From the NCBI RefSeq assembly GCF_018130065.1, contig NZ_JAFCME010000015.1:62001-126000 (forward strand): DNA of 64,000 nucleotides, read 5' to 3'. Within the stretch, counting starts at the first letter, position 1, and each line of letters opens with the position of its first letter. A program made the position numbers and the translations under genes. Below, one piece after another: positions 9,117 to 18,779 of this stretch. The notes under the pieces are model-generated. The model had not been told where the DNA came from. It saw only the letters and a program-made list of their open reading frames with translations, and searched no databases. This DNA is from Bradyrhizobium sp. AUGA SZCCT0158. Lineage in GTDB: Bacteria > Pseudomonadota > Alphaproteobacteria > Rhizobiales > Xanthobacteraceae.

Positions 9117-9674
9117 TTAGTTGGTCGAGTACTTGAACTCGCTCATCGCCTTCAGCTCATCCTTGGTCGCGCTGAGCACGGCGTGATCCGGATACCAGGG
9201 ATTCGACTTAGCCGCAGGCGCCGTGGCCGCACCCGTGGTCGTGGTCGATCCCGGCCGTGCGCCGCCGCTGGCGGGCGCGTTTGCGGCGCCGGTATAGGCG
9301 ACGGGCTCCATCACGAATTTGACCTTGTCGAGCGGCACCGCAACCAGATGCTCGCCGACGCCGAGGAAGCCGCCAACGCCGATCACCACGGCCTTGATGT
9401 CACCGCTCTTGTCGGTGAGCAGGTCGTTGATCGAGCCGAGGCTTTCATTCTTGTCGTTGTACACGTTCAAGCCGACCATCTTCGAGGCGCGCCAGGTGCC
9501 CTGGAACGACGAAGACATGTCAGACGCCGTCGCAGGCGCTGGCGCCTTGCTTGTTTCAGCGGCAGGCGCTGGGGCCTTGCTCGGTTCAGCGGGAGTCGTC
9601 GGTGCCTGTGCGAACGCGACCGATGCAAGCAACGCAGAACCGGCCAGGCCGGCGATGGTATATTTGGCTAACAT
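9117..9674 (-). CDS. Exported PRC-barrel domain protein
   Basis: The 185-residue protein starts at 9674 (GAGGAGAACCG before the ATG) with a signal peptide MLAKYTIAGLAGSALLASVAFAQ, then an Ala/Pro/Lys/Ser linker with a repeated SKAPAPA element, and a PRC-barrel at about 75-135 (MVGLNVYNDKNESLGSINDLL, then VVIGVGGFLGVGEHLVAVPL). PRC-barrels are adaptor beta-barrels; periplasmic ones in rhizobia are often stress-related, but no ligand is known. A second PRC-barrel gene follows upstream on the same strand. Confidence 0.88.
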   Translation of the reverse strand: MLAKYTIAGLAGSALLASVAFAQAPTTPAEPSKAPAPAAETSKAPAPATASDMSSSFQGTWRASKMVGLNVYNDKNESLGSINDLLTDKSGDIKAVVIGVGGFLGVGEHLVAVPLDKVKFVMEPVAYTGAANAPASGGARPGSTTTTGAATAPAAKSNPWYPDHAVLSATKDELKAMSEFKYSTN

Positions 9675-9822
9675 ATCGGTTCTCCTCAGTTTCGAAATCG
9701 ATGCCGAGAAAACCCGCCACATGAGCAAGTGTTCCAATGTTTCGAGAATGGAACACAGGCGCGACTTGATATTTTGCCCGTTTTCTTAACGCGAACCGCT
9801 CCCCGCTTCGCTTGAAAACGCT

Positions 9823-10200
9823 CTAGAATCCGCCCCAGTAAGGCGGCATGCCGTAGTAGCGATGCAGTTCCGCTTCCTGCGCGCGATCGCCCCAATCGAA
9901 ATCCTTGTCGGCGCGGAACGACGGCGCACGCTTCAACTCTTCATCGTCGATGTCGAGTTCGTAGGCTTCGAATTTGGTATTGTAGCTCAGCCGGCCCCAG
10001 GGCAACGGAAGCAGGTTGGTGCCCATGCCGAGGAACCCGCCGAAGCTCAACACGGCGTAAGATACTTTGCCGGAGATCTTGTCGATCATCAGCCGTTCGA
10101 TATGGCCGATCATGTCGCCGTTCGGTCGTCGCACCGCGGTGCCTTCGACACGATCGCTCGCGATCAACTGATGCGGCTTGGTCATGACGTCGATTGCCAT
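9823..10200 (-). CDS. Cytoplasmic PRC-barrel domain protein
   Basis: A 125-residue protein starting MAIDVMTKPHQLIASDRVEG at 10200, chosen because GGAGGG lies 4 bases upstream; an in-frame ATG four codons earlier would overlap that site. The PRC-barrel runs from about 15 to 80 (VRRPNGDMIGHIERLMIDK, SYAVLSFGGFLGMGTNLLPL) and the C-terminus is aromatic and charged (FDWGDRAQEAELHRYYGMPP). There is no signal peptide, unlike the neighbouring PRC protein. Function unknown; the pair may have arisen by duplication of the barrel. Confidence 0.85.
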   Translation of the reverse strand: MAIDVMTKPHQLIASDRVEGTAVRRPNGDMIGHIERLMIDKISGKVSYAVLSFGGFLGMGTNLLPLPWGRLSYNTKFEAYELDIDDEELKRAPSFRADKDFDWGDRAQEAELHRYYGMPPYWGGF

Positions 10201-10341
10201 CGGACCCTCCACACATGAATCAAGAGTCTAACGCTCCAGCCGGTGGCCAGTTCCCGCACCGCAAAATGAGACAGCCTCCCTTCCCTTTCGGCAAGGATGG
10301 CTGCGAAGGATGGCTACATCGCTCGCTGCGCAGAAAAGACG

Positions 10342-10629
10342 TCAGCTCCGGTAGTCGATCAGCAACGCCGAGAACGACCCACCGGTGCTCGATGTGCCCG
10401 AACTGCCGGTCGCGCTGTAGCTCGTGGATGACGACGCCGACAGTGATTCCTGCAGCGTCTGCAAAAACTGCTTGAGGATGTCGTCGAGCGAAGTGGTGCT
10501 CGAAGAAGTGTCGTCACTCGAGGACGCACCGTCCGCGGGCGGCGGACCGCCGGGAGGCGGCCCAACGGCGCCGCCGGGGCCACCCGGTCCGCCAGGACCC
10601 GCAAAGGCCGCCGAAAGCTTCAGCCTCAA
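10342..10629 (-). CDS. Gly/Pro- and Ser/Thr-rich hypothetical protein, probably truncated
   Basis: The frame reads GPGGPGGPGG and PPPGGPPP followed by a Ser/Thr/Asp linker and the helix DDILKQFLQTLQESL, ending in SFSALLIDYRS. The C-terminal half looks like the tail of a small secreted or surface protein, but the N-terminus overlaps, antisense, the remnant of a histidine kinase (from about 10590), so the true start has probably been lost in a deletion. No family is recognised. Confidence 0.4.
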   Translation of the reverse strand: MRLKLSAAFAGPGGPGGPGGAVGPPPGGPPPADGASSSDDTSSSTTSLDDILKQFLQTLQESLSASSSTSYSATGSSGTSSTGGSFSALLIDYRS

Positions 10630-11369
10630 CGGCGCGGCGGCGCCGCTGCCCGAGCGTGGGCCGGAGGAAATCCGCGCGGTCGCACGGGCGCTGAACCGGA
10701 TGCGCGCGCATCACCGGCCTGATCGACGACCGCACCAAAATGCTCGCCGCCATCAGCCACGATCTGCGTACGCCGATCACACGAATGCGGCTGCGCTCCG
10801 AATTCATCGAGGACGAAACCCATCGCAGCCGCATGCTCGACGATCTCGACCAGATGCGCGTGATGCTGGAATCGGTGCTGTCGTTCCTGCGCAACGACCG
10901 CAGGCTTGAATCGATGACGCTGGCCGACGTCGCCAGCACGCTGCAGCTGATCACCGATCAATTCGGCGACATGGGTCGCAAGGTCGTTTACGACGGCCCC
11001 GCGCATGCGATGGCGACGGTGCGGCCGGACGATCTGCACCGCAGCGTCACCAACCTCGTGGAAAATGCCGTGCGGTTCGGCGCCGAGGCCGTCATCCGTC
11101 TTCGCGTGTCTGATGACCGGATCACCATCGACGTCGAAGACGACGGCCCCGGCATTTTGGACGCGCAGAAGCTGAACGTGCTGGAGCCGTTCGTGTGCGG
11201 CGACGACGCCCGCAACATGGATGAAGCCGCGGGCTTCGGCCTCGGCCTTTCCATCGCCAACGCCATCGTGCTCGCGCATGGCGGCGCGCTGTCACTGCAC
11301 GACCGGCAGCCGCATGGGCTGGTGGTGCGGATACAATTGCCGGTTCATCAGCAGAGCATTGCTGCGTAG
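10590..11369 (+). pseudogene. Remnant of a sensor histidine kinase (5' truncated, frameshifted)
   Basis: The 3' two thirds of a kinase remain. From about 10592 one frame reads the end of a HAMP domain (LPERGPEEIRAVARALNRM); after a one- or two-base indel near 10705-10710 a second frame reads ITGLIDDRTK and then AAISHDLRTPITRMR with the phospho-accepting His, LVENAVRFG (N box), DDGPGI (G1) and GFGLGLSIA (G2). The periplasmic sensor and both membrane segments are missing and no response regulator is next to it. The open frame from 10740 could still yield a soluble kinase core, but without input domain. Confidence 0.78.
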
Positions 11370-11387
11370 ATCGGGTTTTGTTGTTAC

Positions 11388-11582
11388 TCAGGCCGCCAGT
11401 GAATCCGGATGCGATTCCTCGTAGATCGCGACCGCCTCGAACTGATAGTCGCAGACGCGGCAATACCACAGGAAGGACGTACGGCCCGCGTTGCTTTCGA
11501 TCCAGTCGGGTCTCGAGATCGGCGTTCCGCATTGGGCACAGGGATTCTCACGGGGCAAATAGCTGGAATCCAGTCGAGCCAT
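11388..11582 (-). CDS. Small zinc-ribbon protein
   Basis: A 64-residue protein starting MARLDSSYLPRENPCAQCGT at 11582, with GAGGGGAG upstream. Two CxxC pairs (CAQC at about 15-18 and CRVC at about 41-44) are spaced as in a single zinc ribbon. The frame is open much further upstream but has no ribosome site and reads into low-quality sequence. No function is assignable; binding of zinc is inferred from the cysteines. Confidence 0.75.
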   Translation of the reverse strand: MARLDSSYLPRENPCAQCGTPISRPDWIESNAGRTSFLWYCRVCDYQFEAVAIYEESHPDSLAA

Positions 11583-11841
11583 GGCGCATCTCCCCTCGCT
11601 GATATTTTTGTTTTGTATTTGAAATAGACAGGTCTGCTGTCGAAACTGAACAAGCTGTCGCGAGGTTTTAAACCTTCCTCGAATCATTTGCACGACATTC
11701 ATGCTCGGACGAATCGCCGCAATCCTGTTCGAACCAATCGCCGCAATGGCGTCGAATTTTTCCTCTATTGCCCGTCGATCCACCGCAATAATCGTGTTAC
11801 GCAAATCGTTAACGCGCAAGTTGCGCTCCCGAGATTTTTTT

Positions 11842-12516
11842 ATGAAAGCTTTGCTGAACTTGGCCGCGTTCTCCGTCGTGGCAACTTTTTTGGTTGCGCC
11901 ACCAGCTGCAGCGCAACAGCGCGCGCAATATGAAAGCCTGGTCGCCGCCCATGCCCGCGCCAACAATGTGCCGGAAGCGCTGGTGCACCGCGTGATCGTT
12001 CGCGAAAGCAGATATCATCCGGATCTGGTCGGACGCGGCGGCACGATCGGGCTGATGCAGATCAAGCTTCCGACCGCGCGCGGCCTTGGCTACGCCGGCG
12101 ACGCGGCGGGCCTGCGCGATCCCGACACCAATCTCACCTATGGCGTGAAATATCTCGCCGGCGCCTGGCGCGCCGCCAACAGCGATCATGCCCGCGCCAT
12201 GCGTTTATACGCCAGCGGCTATTATTACGTTGCAAAGCGCCAGCGGCTGGAACGGCTGAACCAGCCGGGACCGGTGCTGGCGAGCGCCCCGCCAAGGGAC
12301 ATCACGCCGGCCAGGGACGCCCCGGTGGAGGCGAAGGAAGCAGCTATTGAGCCGAAAGAAGCTTTGAAACCGGCCGAGGTGGTCGAAAAGCCGAAAGCAG
12401 CAGCGACGCTCGTCCCGATCCCGAAGAAGCGTCCGAAGAAACTCGCCGAGGCGAAGCCGCAGGTTCCGCAACCGCCAGACGCCTTATCAGGTGCAAACGC
12501 CGCCAAGCCGCGTTGA
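11842..12516 (+). CDS. Lytic transglycosylase (SLT domain), exported
   Basis: The 224-residue protein begins at 11842 with signal peptide MKALLNLAAFSVVATFLVAP ending at PAAAQ. The SLT domain at about 30-135 shows the catalytic Glu in VIVRESRYHP (Glu55) and the GLMQIKLPTARGLGY motif. These enzymes cleave the glycan strands of peptidoglycan to give 1,6-anhydro ends. The C-terminal 90 residues are Pro/Ala/Lys/Glu-rich (VEAKEAAIEPKEALKPAEVV) and probably unstructured. The upstream in-frame extension of 47 codons lacks a ribosome site and would place the signal peptide inside. Confidence 0.88.
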   Translation: MKALLNLAAFSVVATFLVAPPAAAQQRAQYESLVAAHARANNVPEALVHRVIVRESRYHPDLVGRGGTIGLMQIKLPTARGLGYAGDAAGLRDPDTNLTYGVKYLAGAWRAANSDHARAMRLYASGYYYVAKRQRLERLNQPGPVLASAPPRDITPARDAPVEAKEAAIEPKEALKPAEVVEKPKAAATLVPIPKKRPKKLAEAKPQVPQPPDALSGANAAKPR

Positions 12517-12550
12517 CACGCCCCCACATCGGCTTACATTAGACCTGTTC

Positions 12551-12667
12551 CGAGGGGGGCTCCGACGAGGAGCTGAGATACCGCAAGCTTGGACCTGCCA
12601 AATGGCACGGTTTGGGACCGCGGTGACCCTTTGAACCTGATCCGGGTCATGCCGGCGAAGGGACAGG
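12551..12667 (+). promoter_or_regulatory. TPP riboswitch (THI element)
   Basis: The conserved blocks are present in order: GGGGGCTC, GAGCTGAGATACC, then ACCCTTTGAACCTGATC and TCATGCCGGCGAAGGGA. These are the hallmark of thiamine-pyrophosphate riboswitches. The last stem ends beside the thiO start codon, so binding of TPP probably hides the ribosome site AAGGGACAGGG, shutting down thiO-thiS-thiG-thiE when thiamine is plentiful. Confidence 0.96.
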
Positions 12668-12668
12668 G

Positions 12669-13682
12669 ATGTTTCAGGGTTTCAAGCCGCGGGGGGATTC
12701 CCCTGTATCTATTATCGGCGCCGGCATTGCCGGCGCATGGCAGGCGTTGCTGTTCGCAGAGGCCGGCCACGCCGTCACTCTGTACGAGCGCAGTGACGCC
12801 GCGATGACGCTGTCCACCAGCCATTGGGCCGGCGGCATGCTCGCGCCCTGGTGCGAAGCCGAGGCGTCGGAACCGGTGATCGGCCGGCTCGGCATCCGCT
12901 CGCTCGACCTCTGGCGCAAGCATTTTCCCAAAACTCCGTTCAACGGATCGCTGGTCGTGGCGCATCCGCGCGACCGTGCCGATTTCGAACGTTTTGCCAA
13001 GCTCACGTCAGGCCATGTCAGGCTGGACGCGCTAGCCTTGCGCGAACTCGAACCGTCGCTGGAGGGCCGTTTTCGCGACGGGCTGTTTTACGCCGATGAG
13101 GGTCATGTCGAGCCGCGGCGCGTGCTGCCGGAACTGCACGCGCGCATCGCCGCGGCCGGCGGCCAGATCAAGTTTGACCATGACGCCAGCGCGGACGATC
13201 TCGACGGCATCGTGATCGATTGCCGTGGCCTGGCCGCGCGCGACACGCAGCCGGAGCTGCGCGGCGTCAAGGGCGAGATGATCATCGTCGAGACGTCGGA
13301 AGTGGAACTGGCGCGCCCGGTCCGGCTGATCCATCCGCGCTGGCCGCTCTATGTGATCCCGCGCGGCGACGGCAGGTTCATGCTGGGCGCGACCTCGATC
13401 GAGGCCGAGGACACCGGCGTCAGCGTGCGCTCGGCACTGGAATTGCTCGGCGCTGCCTATGCGGTGCATCCGGCTTTCGCCGAAGCCCGCATCGTCGAAT
13501 TCGGCTCAGGGCTGCGCCCGGCCTATCCCGACAATCTGCCGCGGATCGCAATCAACAACGACAAGATCGCCGTCAACGGGCTCTATCGCCACGGCTTTCT
13601 GCTGGCCCCCGCGCTGGCCGAGCTGACGCTCGCTTATCTGCAGCGCGGCGTGATCGACAATGAGGTGATGCAATGCGTGTGA
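12669..13682 (+). CDS. thiO: Glycine oxidase ThiO
   Basis: A 337-residue FAD enzyme of the DAO family: SIIGAGIAGAWQALLFAEAG is the dinucleotide-binding start, SHWAGGMLAPWCEAE the family's second motif and GLYRHGFLLAPALAEL the C-terminal FAD motif. ThiO oxidises glycine to iminoglyoxylate, which ThiG uses to build the thiazole of thiamine in aerobic bacteria. It is the first gene of the thi cluster, directly after the TPP riboswitch, and its 3' end overlaps thiS by 10 bases, pointing to coupled translation. Confidence 0.93.
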   Translation: MFQGFKPRGDSPVSIIGAGIAGAWQALLFAEAGHAVTLYERSDAAMTLSTSHWAGGMLAPWCEAEASEPVIGRLGIRSLDLWRKHFPKTPFNGSLVVAHPRDRADFERFAKLTSGHVRLDALALRELEPSLEGRFRDGLFYADEGHVEPRRVLPELHARIAAAGGQIKFDHDASADDLDGIVIDCRGLAARDTQPELRGVKGEMIIVETSEVELARPVRLIHPRWPLYVIPRGDGRFMLGATSIEAEDTGVSVRSALELLGAAYAVHPAFAEARIVEFGSGLRPAYPDNLPRIAINNDKIAVNGLYRHGFLLAPALAELTLAYLQRGVIDNEVMQCV

Positions 13683-13870
13683 CCATCAACGGCGAGGCGC
13701 GCGAGATCACCGCCTCGCGCATCGACGCGCTGCTCAGCGAGCTCGAATACGAAGGCACGCATTTCGCGATCGCGCTGAATTACGACGTGCTGCCGAAAAG
13801 CCGCTGGGCCGAGACGATGCTGAAAGCCGGCGACGAGATCGAGATCATCACGCCACGGCAGGGAGGGTGA
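13673..13870 (+). CDS. thiS: Sulfur carrier protein ThiS
   Basis: A 65-residue ubiquitin-like protein starting MRVTINGEAREI and ending IITPRQGG; the terminal Gly-Gly is the site adenylated and thiocarboxylated to deliver sulfur to the thiazole. Length and ending are exactly as in the family. It overlaps the end of thiO, and is followed by a palindromic repeat before thiG. Confidence 0.95.
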   Translation: MRVTINGEAREITASRIDALLSELEYEGTHFAIALNYDVLPKSRWAETMLKAGDEIEIITPRQGG

Positions 13871-13892
13871 GGATGGTGGTTCGTCAAACTCC

Positions 13893-13997
13893 GCTGTCAT
13901 CGCCCGGCTTGACCGGGCGACCCAGTACGCCGCGGCTTCTCGATTCAACACCACGGCCTCTGGAATACTGGATCCCCGCCTTCGCGGGGATGACAGC
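13893..13997. repeat. Palindromic repeat, TGTCATCGCCCGG / GGGGATGACAG type, inside the thi operon
   Basis: The ends GCTGTCATCGCCCGGC and CGCGGGGATGACAGC are complementary in part, and internal hairpins GCCCGGCTTGACCGGGC and CCCCGCCTTCGCGGGG are clear. Another part of this family lies at 63967-64000. It fills most of the thiS-thiG gap. Confidence 0.8.
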
Positions 13998-14018
13998 CTG
14001 TATGCTGGGATACCGACC

Positions 14019-14801
14019 ATGCTGAACTTCTACGGCAAAACCTTCACCTCACGCCTGCTGATCGGCAGCGCGCTGTATCCCTCGCCGGCGATCATGCAAG
14101 GCGCGATCCGCGCCTCCGGCGCCAATATCGTCACCGTGTCGCTGCGGCGCGAATCCGCCGGCGGCAAGACCGGGGATGCGTTCTGGTCGCTGATCCGCGA
14201 GCTCGACGTGTCGGTGCTGCCGAACACCGCCGGCTGCCGCAGCGTCAAGGAAGCGGTGACCACGGCCAAGCTGGCGCGCGAATTGTTCGGCACGCCCTGG
14301 ATCAAGCTGGAAGTGATCGCCGACAACGACACGCTGCAGCCCGACGTGGTTGGCCTCGTCGAGGCCGCCGGCATCCTGATCAAGGACGGCTTTGAAGTAT
14401 TTCCCTACTGCACCGAAGACCTCGGGGTTGCGATGCGATTGGTCGACGCCGGCTGCAAGGTCGTGATGCCATGGGCCGCGCCGATTGGAAGTGCAAAAGG
14501 CATCACCAACCGCGACGCCCTAAAACTGCTGCGCGACCGGCTGCCTGACATCACGCTGGTGGTGGATGCCGGCCTCGGCGCGCCGTCGCACGCCGCCCAC
14601 GCCCTCGAGCTCGGCTACGACGCGGTGCTGCTCAACACCGCAATCGCAAAAGCCGCCGATCCCGTCGCGATGGCGAATGCGTTTCGCCTCGGCGTCGAGG
14701 CTGGACGTACCGCTTACGAGGCCGGGCTGATGGAAGCCCGCGATTTCGCCTCCCCTTCAACCCCTGTCATCGGGACACCGTTCTGGCATGCCGTATCCTG
14801 A
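14019..14801 (+). CDS. thiG: Thiazole synthase ThiG
   Basis: A 260-residue TIM-barrel protein with the motifs of ThiG: FTSRLLIGSALYPSPAIMQG at the N-terminus, VLPNTAGCRSVKEAV, the Schiff-base lysine in WIKLEVIAD (Lys96), and VVDAGLGAPSHAAHALELG with DAVLLNTAIAKA near the end. It condenses deoxyxylulose phosphate, dehydroglycine from ThiO and sulfur from ThiS-thiocarboxylate into the thiazole phosphate. It overlaps thiE by 14 bases. Confidence 0.95.
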   Translation: MLNFYGKTFTSRLLIGSALYPSPAIMQGAIRASGANIVTVSLRRESAGGKTGDAFWSLIRELDVSVLPNTAGCRSVKEAVTTAKLARELFGTPWIKLEVIADNDTLQPDVVGLVEAAGILIKDGFEVFPYCTEDLGVAMRLVDAGCKVVMPWAAPIGSAKGITNRDALKLLRDRLPDITLVVDAGLGAPSHAAHALELGYDAVLLNTAIAKAADPVAMANAFRLGVEAGRTAYEAGLMEARDFASPSTPVIGTPFWHAVS

Positions 14802-15396
14802 TAAATTCTATCCTGTCGTCGACAGCGTCAAATGGGTGGCCCGGCTGACCGCGCTTGGCGTCGGCACCATCCAGCTGCGCGCCAAGGACCTGAACGACTC
14901 CGAGGCGCTGCAGATCGTCAGCGACGCGCTCGCGGTGACCAAGGGCACGTCCACAAAACTCGTGGTCAATGATTACTGGCGCGCGGCGATCGTCGCGGGC
15001 GCAGAGCATCTGCATCTCGGCCAGGAAGATCTTGCCGACGCCGATCTCGACGAAATCCGCAAGGCAAAGCTGACGCTCGGTATCTCCACCCACGACGACG
15101 AAGAACTGGCGACCGCGCTCCGCGCAGCGCCGGATTACATCGCGCTCGGGCCGATCTTCCCGACCACGCTGAAATCGATGCGCTTCGCGCCGCAGGGCAT
15201 TCCGAAAATCACCGAATGGAAAAAGCGCATCGGCGACATCCCGCTGGTCGCAATCGGCGGCATCAAGTTCGAGCAATCAGCCGAGATCTTTGCGGCCGGC
15301 GCCGACTCGATCGCGGTGGTCTCAGACGTCACCCAGAACACCGACCCCGACGCGCGGGTGCGGCAATGGCTCGGCCAGGATGCGAAGGCCGCGTGA
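14788..15396 (+). CDS. thiE: Thiamine phosphate synthase ThiE
   Basis: A 202-residue protein of the TenI/ThiE family: VGTIQLRAKDLND, KLVVNDYWRAAIVAGAEHLH LGQEDL, LGISTHDDEEL, YIALGPIFPTTLKS and IPLVAIGGIK follow the family's order of phosphate- and magnesium-binding loops. It couples the thiazole and pyrimidine moieties to thiamine phosphate. The typical N-terminal LYxIT strand is weak here (FYPVVDSVKW), so the TenI-like sister function cannot be fully excluded, but the operon supports ThiE. Confidence 0.88.
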   Translation: MPYPDKFYPVVDSVKWVARLTALGVGTIQLRAKDLNDSEALQIVSDALAVTKGTSTKLVVNDYWRAAIVAGAEHLHLGQEDLADADLDEIRKAKLTLGISTHDDEELATALRAAPDYIALGPIFPTTLKSMRFAPQGIPKITEWKKRIGDIPLVAIGGIKFEQSAEIFAAGADSIAVVSDVTQNTDPDARVRQWLGQDAKAA

Positions 15397-15416
15397 TGAA
15401 TTCACTAAACCATCGA

Positions 15417-15500
15417 CGTCATTGCGAGGAGCGCAGCGACGAAGCAATCCATCTCTCCGCTTGCCGCACCATGGATTGCTTCGCTGCGCTCGCAATGACG
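15417..15500. repeat. Palindromic repeat, CGTCATTGCGAG family (copy 2), before thiC
   Basis: The arms CGTCATTGCGAGGAGCGCAG and CTGCGCTCGCAATGACG with inner CGAAGCAATCCAT / ATGGATTGCTTCG fold into one long hairpin. It lies between thiE and thiC and could partly terminate or stabilise the transcript. Confidence 0.88.
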
Positions 15501-15534
15501 AAAAACACCAATCAGAAATTCAACGGAGGATAAC

Positions 15535-17451
<1,917 letters not shown>

Positions 17452-17476
17452 GGTACGCGCACTCACCTGGACCGCA

Positions 17477-17875
17477 ATGACGAACGATCTGACCGGCGTC
17501 TGGGACGGCACTTATATTCAGCCGTCCGTTGGAATGGTCACGTTTCTGACGACGCTCATCGATTCCGGTGGCGCGCTCGGAGGAAGCGTGACCGAACCGT
17601 GCATGACATCAGGCTGCCCGGTGAGCACTCACAACGCCTCGATCGCTGGTCAACGCTCCGGCACCATGGTGTCGTTCGTCAAGACGTACGAACCGCCGGG
17701 CTACGGCTATGACAAGGTCTTCTATGAAGGCGCGGTCAATGCCGACGCCACGGAAATCAGCGGCCGCTGGCGCTTGCCGGCCGCCACGCTCTCGGGGACA
17801 TTTTTGATGGTCCGCTCGACCAGGACGGCGGAAACGGTTGCAACCGAAGAACGGACCAAGGAGCCGGTGCGCTAG
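17477..17875 (+). CDS. Hypothetical protein, beta-rich, no signal peptide
   Basis: A 132-residue frame starting MTNDLTGVWDGTYIQPSVG, 25 bases after thiC. The pattern LTGVWDGTY, FLTTLIDSGGALGGSVTEP, ISGRWRLPAATLSGTFLMVR resembles small lipocalin-like or avidin-like barrels that open with a G-x-W motif, but I cannot place it in a family. The ribosome site is weak (CTGGACCGCA). Codon use is like the neighbours. Function unknown. Confidence 0.6.
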   Translation: MTNDLTGVWDGTYIQPSVGMVTFLTTLIDSGGALGGSVTEPCMTSGCPVSTHNASIAGQRSGTMVSFVKTYEPPGYGYDKVFYEGAVNADATEISGRWRLPAATLSGTFLMVRSTRTAETVATEERTKEPVR

Positions 17876-17887
17876 CGGACGCGGCTT

Positions 17888-18003
17888 GTAGGATGGGTTG
17901 AGCCCTTGCGAAACCCATCGGATGTCGCGATCGCCTCGATGGGTTTCGCTTCCACCTTTGCCGGGTTGAGCCTCGGCGGACGCGGTCGCTCGACCCATCC
18001 TAC
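17888..18003. repeat. 116-base palindromic repeat, GTAGGATGGGTTGAGC type (copy A)
   Basis: The outer arms GTAGGATGGGT and ACCCATCCTAC and the inner arms GCGAAACCCATCG and CGATGGGTTTCGC are complementary. An almost identical copy in the same orientation lies at 18330-18445. Confidence 0.9.
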
Positions 18004-18021
18004 GAGTTGCAATCACCGCCC

Positions 18022-18246
18022 CTACCTCTTGAACATCTCCTCAAACAGCGCCTTGGCCCGCTCCAATCCTTCCTGCGTGAAGACCACCGACTTCACCTTC
18101 CCCACGGGATCGTGGATCATGCCCTTGTCGTGCAGACGGCCAAGCACGCCCCAATCCATCCCCTTCCAGGCCCTGTTGTCGTCGTGGAGCGTCAGATAGA
18201 GCAGCGCCAGCGCTGTGTCGTCGAGTTTGTCGGTGTCGAGGGCCAT
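18022..18246 (-). CDS. DUF6429-like small protein
   Basis: A 74-residue protein starting MALDTDKLDDTALALLYLTL at 18246, with CAGGGAGG upstream. It is made of helices followed by a short winged segment (GRLHDKGMIHDPVGKVKSVVFTQEGLERA), the layout of small DUF6429-type proteins of rhizobia; the wHTH-like look is an inference. It is bracketed by two near-identical 116-base repeats. Confidence 0.78.
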   Translation of the reverse strand: MALDTDKLDDTALALLYLTLHDDNRAWKGMDWGVLGRLHDKGMIHDPVGKVKSVVFTQEGLERAKALFEEMFKR

Positions 18247-18329
18247 CGCGAACCTCCCTGCTGCTGGCCGGTTGCGGCTATCGTATTCGGGATCGCGCCG
18301 CGCGCAACCTGCAACCAGACTGGTCGCTC

Positions 18330-18445
18330 GTAGGATGGGTTGAGCCCTTGCGAAACCCATCCGATGTCGCGATTGCCTCGATGGGTTTCGCTTCCACCTT
18401 TGCCGGGTTGACCTTCAGCGGACGCGGTCGCGCTACCCATCCTAC
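18330..18445. repeat. 116-base palindromic repeat (copy B)
   Basis: The same sequence as 17888-18003 apart from under ten differences, in the same orientation, with the same nested arms. It precedes the toxin-antitoxin pair. Confidence 0.9.
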
Positions 18446-18491
18446 GAGCCGACATCTCGACAATCCGCCCCTCCGCTATTATCCTTCCTGC

Positions 18492-18779
18492 ATGAACATC
18501 ATCCGCCGCACCCTGGATATCGACGCTGACACTGACGCTCGCTTGCGCGAGATGGCGAGCGAGCGCGGGCAGGAAGTCGCGGCCGTGCTCGCGGAAGCGG
18601 TGGCGCTGCTCGATTCCGTGGTCGATATCGCAGGTCCCGACATCGCGGAGGACCGCCGGCGGCTCGATGCGTTCAATCGGACCCGCGCTGCCGTGCCGCT
18701 CGACGACGTGAAGGATTGGGTGGCAAGCTGGGGTTCGGCGGACGAGCTGCCTCGCCCCGCGCCGCGCAAGATCGGATGA
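18492..18779 (+). CDS. Antitoxin of a ParD-like type II module
   Basis: A 95-residue protein starting MNIIRRTLDIDADTDARLREMA; the first strand and helices (DADTDARLREMASERGQEVAAVLAEAVALLDSV) fit a ribbon-helix-helix DNA-binding dimer, and the acidic/Pro-rich tail (VASWGSADELPRPAPRKIG) fits the toxin-wrapping part of ParD-type antitoxins. The stop overlaps the start of the next gene (ATGA at 18776-18779), the usual arrangement of such pairs. Autoregulation by the antitoxin is expected from the family but no operator is evident. Confidence 0.82.
   Translation: MNIIRRTLDIDADTDARLREMASERGQEVAAVLAEAVALLDSVVDIAGPDIAEDRRRLDAFNRTRAAVPLDDVKDWVASWGSADELPRPAPRKIG

Noticed and set aside
9690..9760. GGAAC...GGTT boxes resembling an EcfG-type general-stress promoter before the exported PRC-barrel gene
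   Set aside because: Only the -35 box fits; the -10 box matches three of four bases, too little to claim. A similar partial match near 36832 was dropped for the same reason.
13871..15534. CRISPR-like repeats
   Set aside because: The repeated units are isolated palindromes with no regular spacers and no cas genes anywhere in the window.
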